The notes beneath the pieces are model-generated. The model did not search any database. It had not been told where the DNA came from and worked only from the letters and a program-made list of their open reading frames with translations. Position numbers and translations under genes: made by a program. A DNA stretch of 60,857 bases from Larkinella soli (GTDB lineage: Bacteria; Bacteroidota; Bacteroidia; Cytophagales; Spirosomataceae), in assembly GCF_003703975.1 (NCBI RefSeq), contig NZ_QTJY01000028.1, forward strand, positions 1 to 60,857, in the 5' to 3' direction. Position 1 is the first letter of the stretch; the number at the start of each line of letters is the position of its first letter. Positions 26,667 to 35,205 of this stretch are shown here, one piece after another.

Positions 26667-27335
26667 CTATTTGGCCGCCACCATCAGCTGGTACATCTGA
26701 TCGGCAACGAGCTGATTTCCGGCATCGTTCAGGTGAACCCGGTCGGTGGTCAGAATGCCCTTTTCGGCGTTGTTCGGGTTGTTTTTCAGGTTATAGTCCA
26801 GAAACGCCTTCCGCAGGTCGCACAGGGGCAGGTTGTTGCGGGCGGCCAGCTGCCGGATAAGCGTCGAATACTGATTCAGGTCGCCGTCCTGGTCGTTGGA
26901 GAAGTCGGTTTTCTCGCCGATCACGGCCGGAGTGCAGAGAATGACCCGGCTGCCGGCGGCCTGAAGCTTTTTGATGATCGCTTCGTAGAACTTCACGAAC
27001 TTGTCGGGGTCGGTGCCGGTACCGGAGGAGCGTTTGTGCCAGACGTCGTTCACACCGATGTAGATGAAGGTGAGGTTCGGCTGTTTGGCCAGCACGTCCT
27101 CCTCCATCCGCAGAAACAGGTCGTAAACCTTGTTACCGCTGATCCCGGCCCCGATCAGCTCATAATTGGCCGCCAGATTCTGTTTGGCGAGCATCTCGTT
27201 CAGCCGGGAGATGTAACCGCCGGGTTTGACCGCGGCCTGGGTGATGGAGTCTCCGAAAAAGACCACCCGGGTTGGTTTCGACGGCGTTAGGGCCATCCAC
27301 ATGATGGTCAGGAGAAGAATGGGAAACGTACGCAT
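26667..27335 (-). CDS. SGNH/GDSL-family hydrolase, exported
   Basis: A 222-residue esterase-like enzyme with a short N-terminal signal or anchor (residues 1-17). The four SGNH blocks are in order: FFGDSIT (nucleophile Ser), the block-II glycine in GAGISGN, the asparagine in YIGVNDVW, and the D-x-x-H dyad in TDRVHLND near the C-terminus. It should hydrolyse an ester such as an acetyl group on a carbohydrate or lipid. It lies 48 bases after the D-threonine-aldolase-like gene on the same strand. A small TTCAGG/CCTGAA palindrome at 27356 lies in the gap, so co-transcription is possible but unsure. Confidence 0.9.
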   Translation of the reverse strand: MRTFPILLLTIMWMALTPSKPTRVVFFGDSITQAAVKPGGYISRLNEMLAKQNLAANYELIGAGISGNKVYDLFLRMEEDVLAKQPNLTFIYIGVNDVWHKRSSGTGTDPDKFVKFYEAIIKKLQAAGSRVILCTPAVIGEKTDFSNDQDGDLNQYSTLIRQLAARNNLPLCDLRKAFLDYNLKNNPNNAEKGILTTDRVHLNDAGNQLVADQMYQLMVAAK

Positions 27336-27383
27336 TGGAATGTTAAGATTAAGAGTTCAGGCGCCCTGAAAAGGGTGAATGGA

Positions 27384-28493
27384 TCAATAGGTCAATCTTC
27401 GTTTGCGGGCATCGACCGTCCACCGGCCGACCACCTCCCCGCCCTGCACCACCTGAGCTTCGTCGTGAAGGGCCACCGTCGGGCAGATGTGGAACGGAAC
27501 GCCGTAGAACGCATCCCCCACCGCAATCATATCCCAGTCGGATACCTTCAGCACCAGGTGCTCCTCGCTCTGGCCGATGACCTCATAGCCTTCCAGATTC
27601 AGGAATTTTACCCGGCGGTCCAGCGGATTTTCGGCGGCAACGGCTTTGTGGCCGAGGTCGGTGGTGACGATGCCGGGGGCGGGTTTGGAAACGACCCGGG
27701 TCAGCAGCAGGGCCGCCCATTCGAACGGCTGCTCGGGCAGCAGGGCGTCGTAGCCCCAGTCCCACAGCAGGCAGGTTCCCGGACTGCACCAGACGCCGGG
27801 CCGGTGGGCGTGGACCGAAAAAGTCGGCGTTCCGCCCACGATGAGCACCGGACGAACGCCCGCTTCGGCCTCCAGCCGGTCGGCGAGGTCTTCCAGCGGC
27901 TTCAGAGCCGCATCGGCTTTGGCCTGGCGGAGTGCCAGGTCGGTATCGCGGAGATGGCCGTCGTAGGCGTGAAAACCGCGGAGGTCGAACCGGCCGTCCT
28001 CCTTCAATTCCCGGTACAGAGCTTCCAGTCCGGCATCGACCGGGTGTCCGGTGCGGTGCATACCGACGTCGACGTCGAGGTAGATCACCGGTTTGTGGGT
28101 GGTCGCGGCAAACACCTGGCCGAGTTCTTCGGCGGACGCCGGATTATCGACCAGCGTGGCCCATTCGACCCAGGTGTAGGCCTGCACCAGTTCGCAGAAC
28201 CGGCGGAGCTTGGGGCCGGTGAGCTGGTAGGCCAGCAGCACGTGACGGGCGCCGGTATCGGCCAGCATCTCGGCTTCGGCAATAGTGGCACACTTGAATT
28301 TGTCGATCCCGGCGTCCACCTGCCTCTTCACTACCTCGGCCATCTTATGGGTCTTGACGTGGGGAATCAGCTTTTCCGCATCGCCGTCGACCATCGCCAG
28401 CATCGTCTGAATGTTGCCGGCGATGCGCTCCGGATAGAGCAGCAGGGCCGGCGAATCGACCTGATTCAGGTTCTCGATCAAATATTCGTTCAT
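27384..28493 (-). CDS. D-threonine aldolase-like PLP enzyme (alanine-racemase fold)
   Basis: A 369-residue fold-type III PLP enzyme of the D-TA/DSD1 group. The cofactor lysine is K47 in IPHVKTHKMAEV. The barrel continues with YLDVDVGMHRTG and the phosphate-binding region GGTPTFSVHA. The C-terminal domain ends with a His/Cys metal-site-like segment (HICPTVALHDEAQVV). Such enzymes cleave beta-hydroxy-D-amino acids (D-threonine to glycine and acetaldehyde) or dehydrate D-serine; the two cannot be separated here. It overlaps the RidA gene by four bases, and a GntP permease starts the operon. This suggests import and breakdown of a D-hydroxy-amino acid. Confidence 0.86.
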   Translation of the reverse strand: MNEYLIENLNQVDSPALLLYPERIAGNIQTMLAMVDGDAEKLIPHVKTHKMAEVVKRQVDAGIDKFKCATIAEAEMLADTGARHVLLAYQLTGPKLRRFCELVQAYTWVEWATLVDNPASAEELGQVFAATTHKPVIYLDVDVGMHRTGHPVDAGLEALYRELKEDGRFDLRGFHAYDGHLRDTDLALRQAKADAALKPLEDLADRLEAEAGVRPVLIVGGTPTFSVHAHRPGVWCSPGTCLLWDWGYDALLPEQPFEWAALLLTRVVSKPAPGIVTTDLGHKAVAAENPLDRRVKFLNLEGYEVIGQSEEHLVLKVSDWDMIAVGDAFYGVPFHICPTVALHDEAQVVQGGEVVGRWTVDARKRRLTY

Positions 28494-28951
28494 GCCAGTT
28501 CAAAAACCGCTTCGATCTCCACCGGAATGTTCTCCGGCAACGAACCCATCCCCACCGCCGAGCGGACACCGACTCCCTTATCTTCCCCCCAGACTCCCAC
28601 GAACAGTTCGCTGCATCCGTTGATGACGTACGGGTGGCGTTCGAAATCCGGGGTGGCATTGACCATGCCGAGCACCTTGATGACGCGCCCGATCCGGTCG
28701 AGACTGCCCAGATTGGCTTTCAGAGTCGAAAGAATGGTTAAACCGACCTGCCGGGCGGCCAGTTTGGCCTCGTCGGCGTCCATGCCGTCACCGACTTTGC
28801 CGATGATCCGGCTGCCGTCGTTCTGCACCGGGCCGTGGCCGGAAACATACACCAGGCGGTCGACGATCAGGAAGGGTTTGTAGACGCCCATCGGTTTCGG
28901 CGCGGGTGGAAGCGTTAGGTTGAGTTGCTCGAATTGTTCGTCAGCGGTCAT
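28490..28951 (-). CDS. RidA/YjgF family enamine/imine deaminase-like protein
   Basis: A 153-residue member of the RidA (YjgF/YER057c/UK114) superfamily, visible from VYVSGHGPVQNDG, IGKVGDGMDADEAKLAARQ and the end segment PVEIEAVF. It belongs to the longer subgroup of about 150 residues. The classical catalytic arginine motif CVEA is not evident, so it may be a non-archetypal RidA. RidA proteins hydrolyse reactive enamine/imine intermediates made by PLP dehydratases, which fits the coupled PLP enzyme downstream (four-base overlap). It begins 20 bases after the GntP stop. Confidence 0.87.
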   Translation of the reverse strand: MTADEQFEQLNLTLPPAPKPMGVYKPFLIVDRLVYVSGHGPVQNDGSRIIGKVGDGMDADEAKLAARQVGLTILSTLKANLGSLDRIGRVIKVLGMVNATPDFERHPYVINGCSELFVGVWGEDKGVGVRSAVGMGSLPENIPVEIEAVFELA

Positions 28952-28971
28952 AAAAAATGAAAACAGGTTGA

Positions 28972-30288
28972 TTAAACCACCAAATTTAAAGCCAATACCC
29001 CAAACAGCCCGATAATCGACACAATAGTTTCCATTACGGTCCAGGTTTGCAGGGTTTGTTTGATGGAGAGGTTGAAGTATTCCTTGAACAGCCAGAAACC
29101 GCCGTCGTTCAGGTGCGACATCATCAGACTGCCCGAGCCGATGGCCAGCACCATCAGTTCAGGTTTGACGGTCTGCTGCTGAATCAGCGGGAGAATGATG
29201 CCCACCGTCGTCAGGCCGGCCACCGTGGCGGAGCCGACGCAGACCCGGATGACGGCCGCGATGCTCCAGCCCAGCAGCAGGGGCGAAATAGCGACCCCCT
29301 GGAGCATATCGCCGATGTACCGGCTCGTGCCGCTGTCGATGAACACCTGCTTGAGCGCCCCGGCCCCGGCGATCACCAGCAGCACCGGCGATGCGGCTTT
29401 GATGGCTTCCTCCAGATCTTTCATCACCGCCTTGACCGGCTGCCCGCGTTTGATGCCCAGCCAGTAAACGGCCACCAGCACCGACAGCAGCATCCCGAAA
29501 TACGGCTCCGCCAGCAGCGTCACCAGCTTGTGGCCAAACGAGCCGGCCGGAAAAACGCTTTTCAGCGGGCCGGTCATCGTCAGCAGCAGAACCGGCAGCA
29601 GCGCCACCAGAAAGCTGATGCCGACGCCCGGCAGGTCATGGTCCGGCACTTCCCGGATGTTGAAAATTTCCTTTTCCGGTTTGATCTTAAATTTCGTCAG
29701 GGTTTTTCCGAAGATCGGCCCGGCGATGATGATGGCGGGAATGGCGACGATGATGCCGTAAATCAGCGTGCGGCCCAGATCGGCGTGCAGCTGGCCGGCA
29801 ATGGCCGCCGGGGAAGGGTGCGGGGGCAGATACCCGTGCGCCACCGACAGCGCCGACAGCATCGGAATGGCGACGGTCATCAGCGGCAGGCCCGACGAAG
29901 CCGCAATAGTGAAAATAAGCGGGACGACGATGATGAAACCGGCATTGTAGAAGAGCGGTATCCCGATGATGAACCCGGCCAGGGCCAGCCCCCACCGGAT
30001 ATTTTTGATCCCGAAAATATTGATCAGGACATTGGTGATGCGCCGGGCGGCCCCGCTTTCGGCCACCAGCCGGCCGAGCATGGCTCCGAAACCGATGATC
30101 AGCACGAGGTCGCCGAGGGTGCCCCCGATGCCGGTCTGAATCGATTTGCCGACGGCCGTTACGTCCATGCCCGACGCCAGCCCGATGCCGAGCGAAACCA
30201 GAACGAACGAGATGAACGTGTCTAAGTGAAGGAAGGCGATCAGGAATATCAACGCCAGAATTCCCAGGAAAGTAAGTACAAGAGGCAT
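28972..30288 (-). CDS. GntP-family permease (gluconate/hydroxy-acid/D-serine type)
   Basis: A 438-residue inner-membrane transporter with about 12 hydrophobic segments. Landmarks are LVLIIGFGAMLGRLVAESG, GYLPPHPSPAAIAGQLHADL, VGSATVAGLTTVG and SHLNDGGFWLFKEYF, all characteristic of GntP/DsdX permeases. Known relatives import gluconate or D-serine by proton symport. Operon partners acting on D-amino acids point to a D-serine or D-threonine-like substrate rather than gluconate, which is inference. It is the first gene of its operon. The 79-base upstream gap contains a CGCAGATT direct repeat. Confidence 0.92.
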   Translation of the reverse strand: MPLVLTFLGILALIFLIAFLHLDTFISFVLVSLGIGLASGMDVTAVGKSIQTGIGGTLGDLVLIIGFGAMLGRLVAESGAARRITNVLINIFGIKNIRWGLALAGFIIGIPLFYNAGFIIVVPLIFTIAASSGLPLMTVAIPMLSALSVAHGYLPPHPSPAAIAGQLHADLGRTLIYGIIVAIPAIIIAGPIFGKTLTKFKIKPEKEIFNIREVPDHDLPGVGISFLVALLPVLLLTMTGPLKSVFPAGSFGHKLVTLLAEPYFGMLLSVLVAVYWLGIKRGQPVKAVMKDLEEAIKAASPVLLVIAGAGALKQVFIDSGTSRYIGDMLQGVAISPLLLGWSIAAVIRVCVGSATVAGLTTVGIILPLIQQQTVKPELMVLAIGSGSLMMSHLNDGGFWLFKEYFNLSIKQTLQTWTVMETIVSIIGLFGVLALNLVV

Positions 30289-30308
30289 CGGGAGGAAAGG
30301 TTTAGTGC

Positions 30309-30325
30309 CGCAGATTACGCAGATT
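30309..30325. repeat. Short direct repeat CGCAGATT-A-CGCAGATT
   Basis: Two exact 8-base copies at a 9-base spacing in the gap upstream of the GntP gene. Similar short CGCAGATTA arrays are known as common intergenic repeats; no function is implied. Confidence 0.4.
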
Positions 30326-30367
30326 TTCTCATATTTTCTACATCCGGGCCTAATCTGAACCCATCCC

Positions 30368-31648
30368 CTACCCTGTGGACATGATTTTCAGGACTTCTTC
30401 CTCCATCGGGCGGGTGAGGTCGAAGGGCACCACCCGCAACTGCATGGTCGGATCGTAACCGAAACCGTTTAGGGGGGACCGGAAGGATTCGCCGGCCGGG
30501 TAGATCAGCACCAGCTCGGAAGCCCCGTATTTCTTGCCGTACGCGTAAAGCTGGTAAAGATCGGCCTGGTCGAGGCCGTAGTTCCCGGTCGGGTTGGTGG
30601 GTTCAATGCGTTTCCATTTGGTATCAAGCACCGTCACCAGGCCGTTTCGCCGGATCACGATGTCGGGGCGGAGCCGGAATTTCTGAACCCCGCTGTGGTC
30701 ATCGACCAGATGCCGCGACGACTCCTGAATCGACACCTCACCCTCCCCCGCATACCGCCGGAAGCCGGCCGCGACGTAATCCTCGAAGAGCCGGTCCATC
30801 GGAAAAAGCAGCGTCAGGCACTGGTTTTCACCTCCCGAAATACCAAACGCCCTTCCGCCCAGCAGGGCTTCGGCCCAGCGCAGGGCCGGCTCATACCGAC
30901 TGAAAAGCCGGTTTTGCGTCCGGGCGGCCTGGAGGTCTTTCTGAACCTGTGACGAAGGAGGCAGATCGTCCAGAACGAAAAGGAGCTGCCGGATGCGGCT
31001 CTGGTTGGTGCGGTCGACGGAGCGCCCGGCCACGAACCGCAGGGCCGATTTCAGCAGCCGGTTCTGCGGCAGATCGGTCGTCTGTTCGTCGTAGGTGACG
31101 GAGAAACGGTCGGCTTCATACGCGGCCCGGCGAAGCTGATCGGCCAGGTTCAGTTTTCCCCGGAGAAACGGTTGCGTACCCGATTCGGATACGTAGGATG
31201 TCCGAAGGCCCTGTGCCAGCAGAGTGCTTACTTCATCCAGAAACAAAGCGACGAACACCTCCCAGAGCGGCAGCCGCTCGGAACGAAACCCGGCGAAACC
31301 GGCCCGGCAGAACGGACTTCCCCGCAGATGTTGCAGCATTTTCAGCAGGATTGCCCGGCTTTGCACCGCTCCGTTTTCTCCGGCTGCGGTAATTTTGGGA
31401 AGGATCTCGATCCGGCTTCCGTCCCTCGTCTCCAGCAGCCCTACATAATTCTTCAGGCGGATGCATTCCCGGCCTTTTTGCCAGAAAAACGTCATGACCG
31501 ACTCGGTCTCGCTTTCGGTTATGAAGGATTTCAGGGCGTCGAAGGTGTCTGCGGGTACAACAATCCCGTTCAGGCCGTCGGGCGGGTCTGAGCCATCGCC
31601 GGCCCTGCGGATCAGGCCGTTTTCAAGGACGGAATACGTTTCCGGCAA
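30368..31648 (-). CDS. mcrC: McrC-like subunit of a McrBC restriction system
   Basis: A 426-residue protein of the McrC family. The N-terminal part binds the McrB motor in known systems. The C-terminal PD-(D/E)XK nuclease has D329 in LRPDIVIRR, then D342-T-K344 in VTVLDTKWKRI, the catalytic triad. Further family landmarks are LRGKLNLADQL, FSVTYDEQTTDLPQNRLLK, MDRLFEDYVAAGF and DLYQLYAYGKKYGA. McrC is recruited by a GTP-driven McrB ring to cut modified DNA. The matching AAA+ gene lies on the same strand but 3.6 kb upstream (35206-36804), with four unrelated genes in between; the usual arrangement is directly adjacent. Both genes look intact. Confidence 0.9.
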   Translation of the reverse strand: MPETYSVLENGLIRRAGDGSDPPDGLNGIVVPADTFDALKSFITESETESVMTFFWQKGRECIRLKNYVGLLETRDGSRIEILPKITAAGENGAVQSRAILLKMLQHLRGSPFCRAGFAGFRSERLPLWEVFVALFLDEVSTLLAQGLRTSYVSESGTQPFLRGKLNLADQLRRAAYEADRFSVTYDEQTTDLPQNRLLKSALRFVAGRSVDRTNQSRIRQLLFVLDDLPPSSQVQKDLQAARTQNRLFSRYEPALRWAEALLGGRAFGISGGENQCLTLLFPMDRLFEDYVAAGFRRYAGEGEVSIQESSRHLVDDHSGVQKFRLRPDIVIRRNGLVTVLDTKWKRIEPTNPTGNYGLDQADLYQLYAYGKKYGASELVLIYPAGESFRSPLNGFGYDPTMQLRVVPFDLTRPMEEEVLKIMSTG

Positions 31649-31689
31649 GAGCTAAAAATTGATCAGGTGAACGGTAACGGCTCCGGCCG

Positions 31690-32508
31690 TCAGGGGGAAG
31701 CCCGCTGCGCCGTGCCGGTTTCTTTCGGCCCCTGTTTTCGGAACGACATGACGTACTGCCCGTCGGAGAGCAGCGTCAGCCGGTTGTTGCTGATCCGGTA
31801 CAGGCTGGCGCTCTGGAGCGCCGACAAAAAGCCGCTTTCAAAGTTATACGGACAACCCCGGCGGGTCAGCGTGGCGGGTTCCAGTTGAATCCGGTCCCCT
31901 TCGGCCCGCATTTTACCCTCCATCGTATTGCAGCCGGTGAATCCCTGCAGCACCTTTTCCCGGGTGTTCAGGATCAGAAACGGCATCTGACGGTTGACGA
32001 ACTGGGCGGAATGTAACCGCTGCCCCCGGTAGGATTCCAGCACCCAGGTGCTGTTCAGCCGGGATACTCCGTTCAGAAAAGAGCCGCAGCCGGAATACCG
32101 GCGGCCGTTGGCTTCCACGTTCACCGAATAGGCGAAGGCCTCTCCGGTTTTCGTTTCCCGGCAGGCCACCGGGTTGATGGTTACCCGCAGGCGGCTCCCC
32201 TGCGCCTTGGTGTCGAAGATGATACCGCCCGCCCGGGCATCCCGCTGCGGCTTCGGAACCGGAACCGACACGACCGCCCCGTTCTGGCCCTGGAAGCGAA
32301 TGGTTTTGGTGAAGTCGATGTCCAGCACCCAACCGGGGTCTGCGCCCTGCGCGGTGAAGTCGAAGCCCTGTTTTCGTTTTCGGTCCCACCCCGACGTTTC
32401 AATCGGCCCGTCGTCTTTTTTGGGAGTACGACTGGGCGATGAGCGCCGGCAGCTTTCCGTAGAAAACGTCAATACCAGCAGGAAAACGGCGATCCAGATG
32501 TTTTTCAT
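31690..32508 (-). CDS. Lipoprotein with COG3650-like and META/HslJ domains
   Basis: About 272 residues from the ATG at 32508, giving a lipoprotein signal with C20 in FSTESC; an ATG at 32526 would add six residues. The middle part (about 45-145, FDFTAQGADPGWVLDIDF) resembles the COG3650 domain. The C-terminal part (about 155-255) is a META/HslJ domain, seen in STWVLESYRG and LQGFTGCNTMEGKM. Both domain types occur in bacterial envelope lipoproteins linked to stress or drug tolerance, without a defined reaction. It lies between McrC (41 bases downstream) and the oxidoreductase gene on the same strand. Confidence 0.82.
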   Translation of the reverse strand: MKNIWIAVFLLVLTFSTESCRRSSPSRTPKKDDGPIETSGWDRKRKQGFDFTAQGADPGWVLDIDFTKTIRFQGQNGAVVSVPVPKPQRDARAGGIIFDTKAQGSRLRVTINPVACRETKTGEAFAYSVNVEANGRRYSGCGSFLNGVSRLNSTWVLESYRGQRLHSAQFVNRQMPFLILNTREKVLQGFTGCNTMEGKMRAEGDRIQLEPATLTRRGCPYNFESGFLSALQSASLYRISNNRLTLLSDGQYVMSFRKQGPKETGTAQRASP

Positions 32509-32572
32509 AGTCCATCGGGTAATCATTGCAATAACGACTTTCGATGGAATAAGTTATGGACCGCACGCTCGG

Positions 32573-33661
32573 TTATCCCGTAATTTTCACCACGGCCCGG
32601 GTGCGGGTTGATTCATAAATGGCCTGGAACAGCTCGACCACGCGCCGGCCGTCCTCTCCCGTGACCAGCGGCCGTCGTCCTTCCCGAATGGCCTCGCAGA
32701 AGTCGGTCAGCTGCTGAACGAAGAAGTAGGTGAACGAGTCGATGGAATGGAAAAAGTCGGAATCCTCCTTCTGCCAGTCGCCGAGCCGTTCGGCTTCACC
32801 CGGCACGGTCCAGATGTCGTTGACGGGCGGTTCGAGGATAGAGGTCATCCCGGCGATGAACATGGCCCCGCCGTCGGTCTGCACCCCTACGGACGCTCCG
32901 TTCTGCCCGTGGACATGAATTTTACCGTAAATACCGGGTTTCTGGGAGTTGCTGAAGGTGATGGAACCGACGCCCCCGTTTTTGAACCGGACCACGGCCA
33001 CGGCCGTATCGTCCACTTCGATATAGGGGTGATTCACGTTGGCCCAGATGCCGTACACCTCCTCGGCCTCGCCCATGTACCAGAGCAGCAGGTCGAGCTG
33101 GTGGGGTGCCTGATTGACCAGAAGCCCTCCGCCCTCCCCCTGCCAGGTACCCCGCCAGGGGTCACTGCTGTAGTAGGCTTCATCCCGCCAGCTATACAGC
33201 TGGGCCGTGCCGAGCACAGGCTGCCCGATCTTTCCTTCGTCGATGGTCTGCCGCATCCGGCGGCAGGGCGCGTAAAACCGGCGCTGGCTCACCACCCCCA
33301 GTTCCCGCCCGACCCGCCGGGCGGTTTCGATCATGGCGTCGCAGTCTTCCAGCGACACGGCCAGCGGCTTGTCCACCAGCACGTGGGCACCGGCTTCGAG
33401 GGCGGCAATGGTCACCTCCCGGTGAACCGGATGCGGAGTGCAGACGATGCAGATGTCGACGTTTTCCCGATCCACCATGTCGTAAATGTCGGAGTAGGCA
33501 GCGATGCCGTACTCGTTCGCGAAGGCTTCGGCTTTGGTGTGGTTGCGGCCGTAAACGGCAACCAGTCGGGCGTCGGGGGTTTGAAGGGCGGCTTTGGCGT
33601 GCAGGTGGGCCACCTTGCCGGGGCCGATCAGGGCAATGTTAAGCGGTTTGGATGTGTTCAC
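32573..33661 (-). CDS. Gfo/Idh/MocA family oxidoreductase
   Basis: A 362-residue NAD(P)-dependent sugar-type dehydrogenase. The Rossmann domain begins with IALIGPGKVAHLHAKAAL, and ICTPHPVHREV and the family signature DKP (LVDKPLAV) follow. The C-terminal substrate domain is of the GFO_IDH_MocA_C kind (QLYSWRDEAYYSSDPWRGT, VNQAPHQLDLLLW with the catalytic-type His). The substrate is probably a sugar, inositol or a derivative, and cannot be specified. The zinc-type dehydrogenase further upstream on the same strand could act in the same pathway, although a small plus-strand lipoprotein gene lies between them. Confidence 0.92.
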   Translation of the reverse strand: MNTSKPLNIALIGPGKVAHLHAKAALQTPDARLVAVYGRNHTKAEAFANEYGIAAYSDIYDMVDRENVDICIVCTPHPVHREVTIAALEAGAHVLVDKPLAVSLEDCDAMIETARRVGRELGVVSQRRFYAPCRRMRQTIDEGKIGQPVLGTAQLYSWRDEAYYSSDPWRGTWQGEGGGLLVNQAPHQLDLLLWYMGEAEEVYGIWANVNHPYIEVDDTAVAVVRFKNGGVGSITFSNSQKPGIYGKIHVHGQNGASVGVQTDGGAMFIAGMTSILEPPVNDIWTVPGEAERLGDWQKEDSDFFHSIDSFTYFFVQQLTDFCEAIREGRRPLVTGEDGRRVVELFQAIYESTRTRAVVKITG

Positions 33662-33725
33662 TATTGATGGAAAATTACAACCATTGGAATGCTAAAAGAG
33701 TCATACCGACAAAAACCATTCGGGT

Positions 33726-34154
33726 ATGAAATACAGCGTTTTTCTCCTGCTGGGTCTGCTGATCGCCGTCTCCTGTAAAAAAGCCGACCGGAACGTTGCC
33801 CCGGACGACCTCCTGTACCGGACCTGGAAACAGGTCGGGGTAAAATTCGATAAGGAGGCCTGGAAACCGGTGACCGGCTCCCCCGTCCTCGAATTCCGAA
33901 CGGACGGCGGCATTGTCCACTACAGCCCCAAAGCCGCCTGCTGCGCGCCGACGCAGGTCGAACGACGCGGTTCGGTGCTGAAGGTGACCGGTACTTATGC
34001 CGGAGCAGGCTGCGAATACGTCGACTGCATCGGTCCCTCCGACATCCGGATCGTTTCTCTGACGCAAAATCAGCTGGTGCTGGAATATATGTACGGAGCC
34101 ATCGGGGCAATGTCGGCAAGATTCGAGCCGGTACCCGGACTGTCAGGGCTTTAA
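33726..34154 (+). CDS. Small lipoprotein, lipocalin-like, function unknown
   Basis: A 142-residue exported protein with a lipobox ending at C17 (LLIAVSC). The mature part is mostly beta (YRTWKQVGVKFDKE, SPVLEFRTDGGIVHYSP, IRIVSLTQNQLVLEYMY). This resembles the small lipocalin-like or META-like lipoproteins frequent in Bacteroidota. A CC pair (AACCAPTQ) and two further cysteines (AGCEYVDC) could form disulfides. It is the only plus-strand gene in a 6-kb minus-strand block, and its last 12 bases overlap the convergent dehydrogenase gene. No catalytic motif is seen. Confidence 0.75.
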   Translation: MKYSVFLLLGLLIAVSCKKADRNVAPDDLLYRTWKQVGVKFDKEAWKPVTGSPVLEFRTDGGIVHYSPKAACCAPTQVERRGSVLKVTGTYAGAGCEYVDCIGPSDIRIVSLTQNQLVLEYMYGAIGAMSARFEPVPGLSGL

Positions 34155-35174
34155 CACGACCTTGATTAGCCCTTTCTCCTTGTCATACAGCCGTTTGAAC
34201 CAGTCGGCGCCTTCTTCGAGCGGCACTTCCGCGCTGAGAATGGCCTCCACGTCGATCCGGCCGGAGGAAATCATCGCCAGAGCGGCTTCGTACTCGCCGT
34301 TGATGGCACACGACCCCTGAAGCCGGAGCTGGCTCGTCACCACTTTCTGGATCGGAATTTCGACGGTCGGGGTCAGGTTTCCGACCAGCGTCACCGTCCC
34401 CCCTTTCCGGACACTGTCGATGGCCGTCCGGACGGTGGGTCCGATGCCCACGACCTCAAAGGCCACATCCGCCCCTCGGCCGCTGGTCAGGGCCTTTATT
34501 TCGGCCGGAATATCCTCCCGGTCGACGTTCAGGACCCGATCGGCGCCCAGTTTCCGGGCCAGGGCCAGCCGGTCGTCGTCGAGGTCGACGGCGATGATCT
34601 GCCCGCAACCGGCCACTTTCAGAGCCTGGATGATGAACAGACCGATCATGCCGGCCCCTACCACCACGGCCGAATCGTTCACCTGCATGGGCGTCAGGCT
34701 CAGCGCGTGCAGGGCCACGGCCACCGGTTCCACCAGGGCCGCCTGCGTAAAGCCGACATTATCGGGAATGGCGTACAGGATATGCTGCGGCACCACTACA
34801 AACTCGGCAAACGCACCCTGCCGGCGAAAATCCGGCGTCGAAACGCCCAGCACCTCGCGTCCGTCGCTCAGGTTGTACATTCCCCGGCGGCTGTACCAGT
34901 CGTCGAGTGCATATACCGTCGAATCGAAGGTTACCCGGTCACCCACCTGCCAGTGTTTCACTCCGGCGCCGGTTTCGACGATGATTCCGGAGGCTTCGTG
35001 GCCCATTACGACGGGCGGAATCCGGCGGCCGCTGCTGCCGTCCATGCCGTGGACGTCGCTGCCGCAGATGCCGACGGCCTGCACCTTCACCAGCACGTCG
35101 GTCGGGCCGGGCGCGGGGCGGGGAATATCCTGCAATTCAAAATGATTGTACTCAGTCAGCACGAGCGCTTTCAT
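34143..35174 (-). CDS. Zinc-type medium-chain dehydrogenase lacking the structural-zinc cysteines
   Basis: A 343-residue medium-chain dehydrogenase/reductase. The catalytic-zinc segment is intact (GICGSDVH and GHEASG, residues about 37-65), as is the Rossmann motif VVGAGMIGLFIIQ with acidic VDLD. The lobe that normally holds four cysteines (CGxCxxC...C) instead reads YALDDWYSRRGMYNLSDGRE with no cysteine, so the structural zinc is absent. Closest named types are sorbitol, galactitol-phosphate or threonine dehydrogenases. It begins 31 bases after the McrB stop on the same strand, so read-through from mcrB is possible. It may serve with the Gfo/Idh/MocA oxidoreductase in sugar oxidation. Confidence 0.87.
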   Translation of the reverse strand: MKALVLTEYNHFELQDIPRPAPGPTDVLVKVQAVGICGSDVHGMDGSSGRRIPPVVMGHEASGIIVETGAGVKHWQVGDRVTFDSTVYALDDWYSRRGMYNLSDGREVLGVSTPDFRRQGAFAEFVVVPQHILYAIPDNVGFTQAALVEPVAVALHALSLTPMQVNDSAVVVGAGMIGLFIIQALKVAGCGQIIAVDLDDDRLALARKLGADRVLNVDREDIPAEIKALTSGRGADVAFEVVGIGPTVRTAIDSVRKGGTVTLVGNLTPTVEIPIQKVVTSQLRLQGSCAINGEYEAALAMISSGRIDVEAILSAEVPLEEGADWFKRLYDKEKGLIKVVLKP

Positions 35175-35205
35175 ACAATAAGACAGAAGTTAAAACGGGG
35201 CCTTC

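Noticed and set aside
27356-27370. TTCAGG-CGC-CCTGAA palindrome as a terminator
   Set aside because: No T run follows on either strand in the right place; at most a weak operator, so not listed as a feature.
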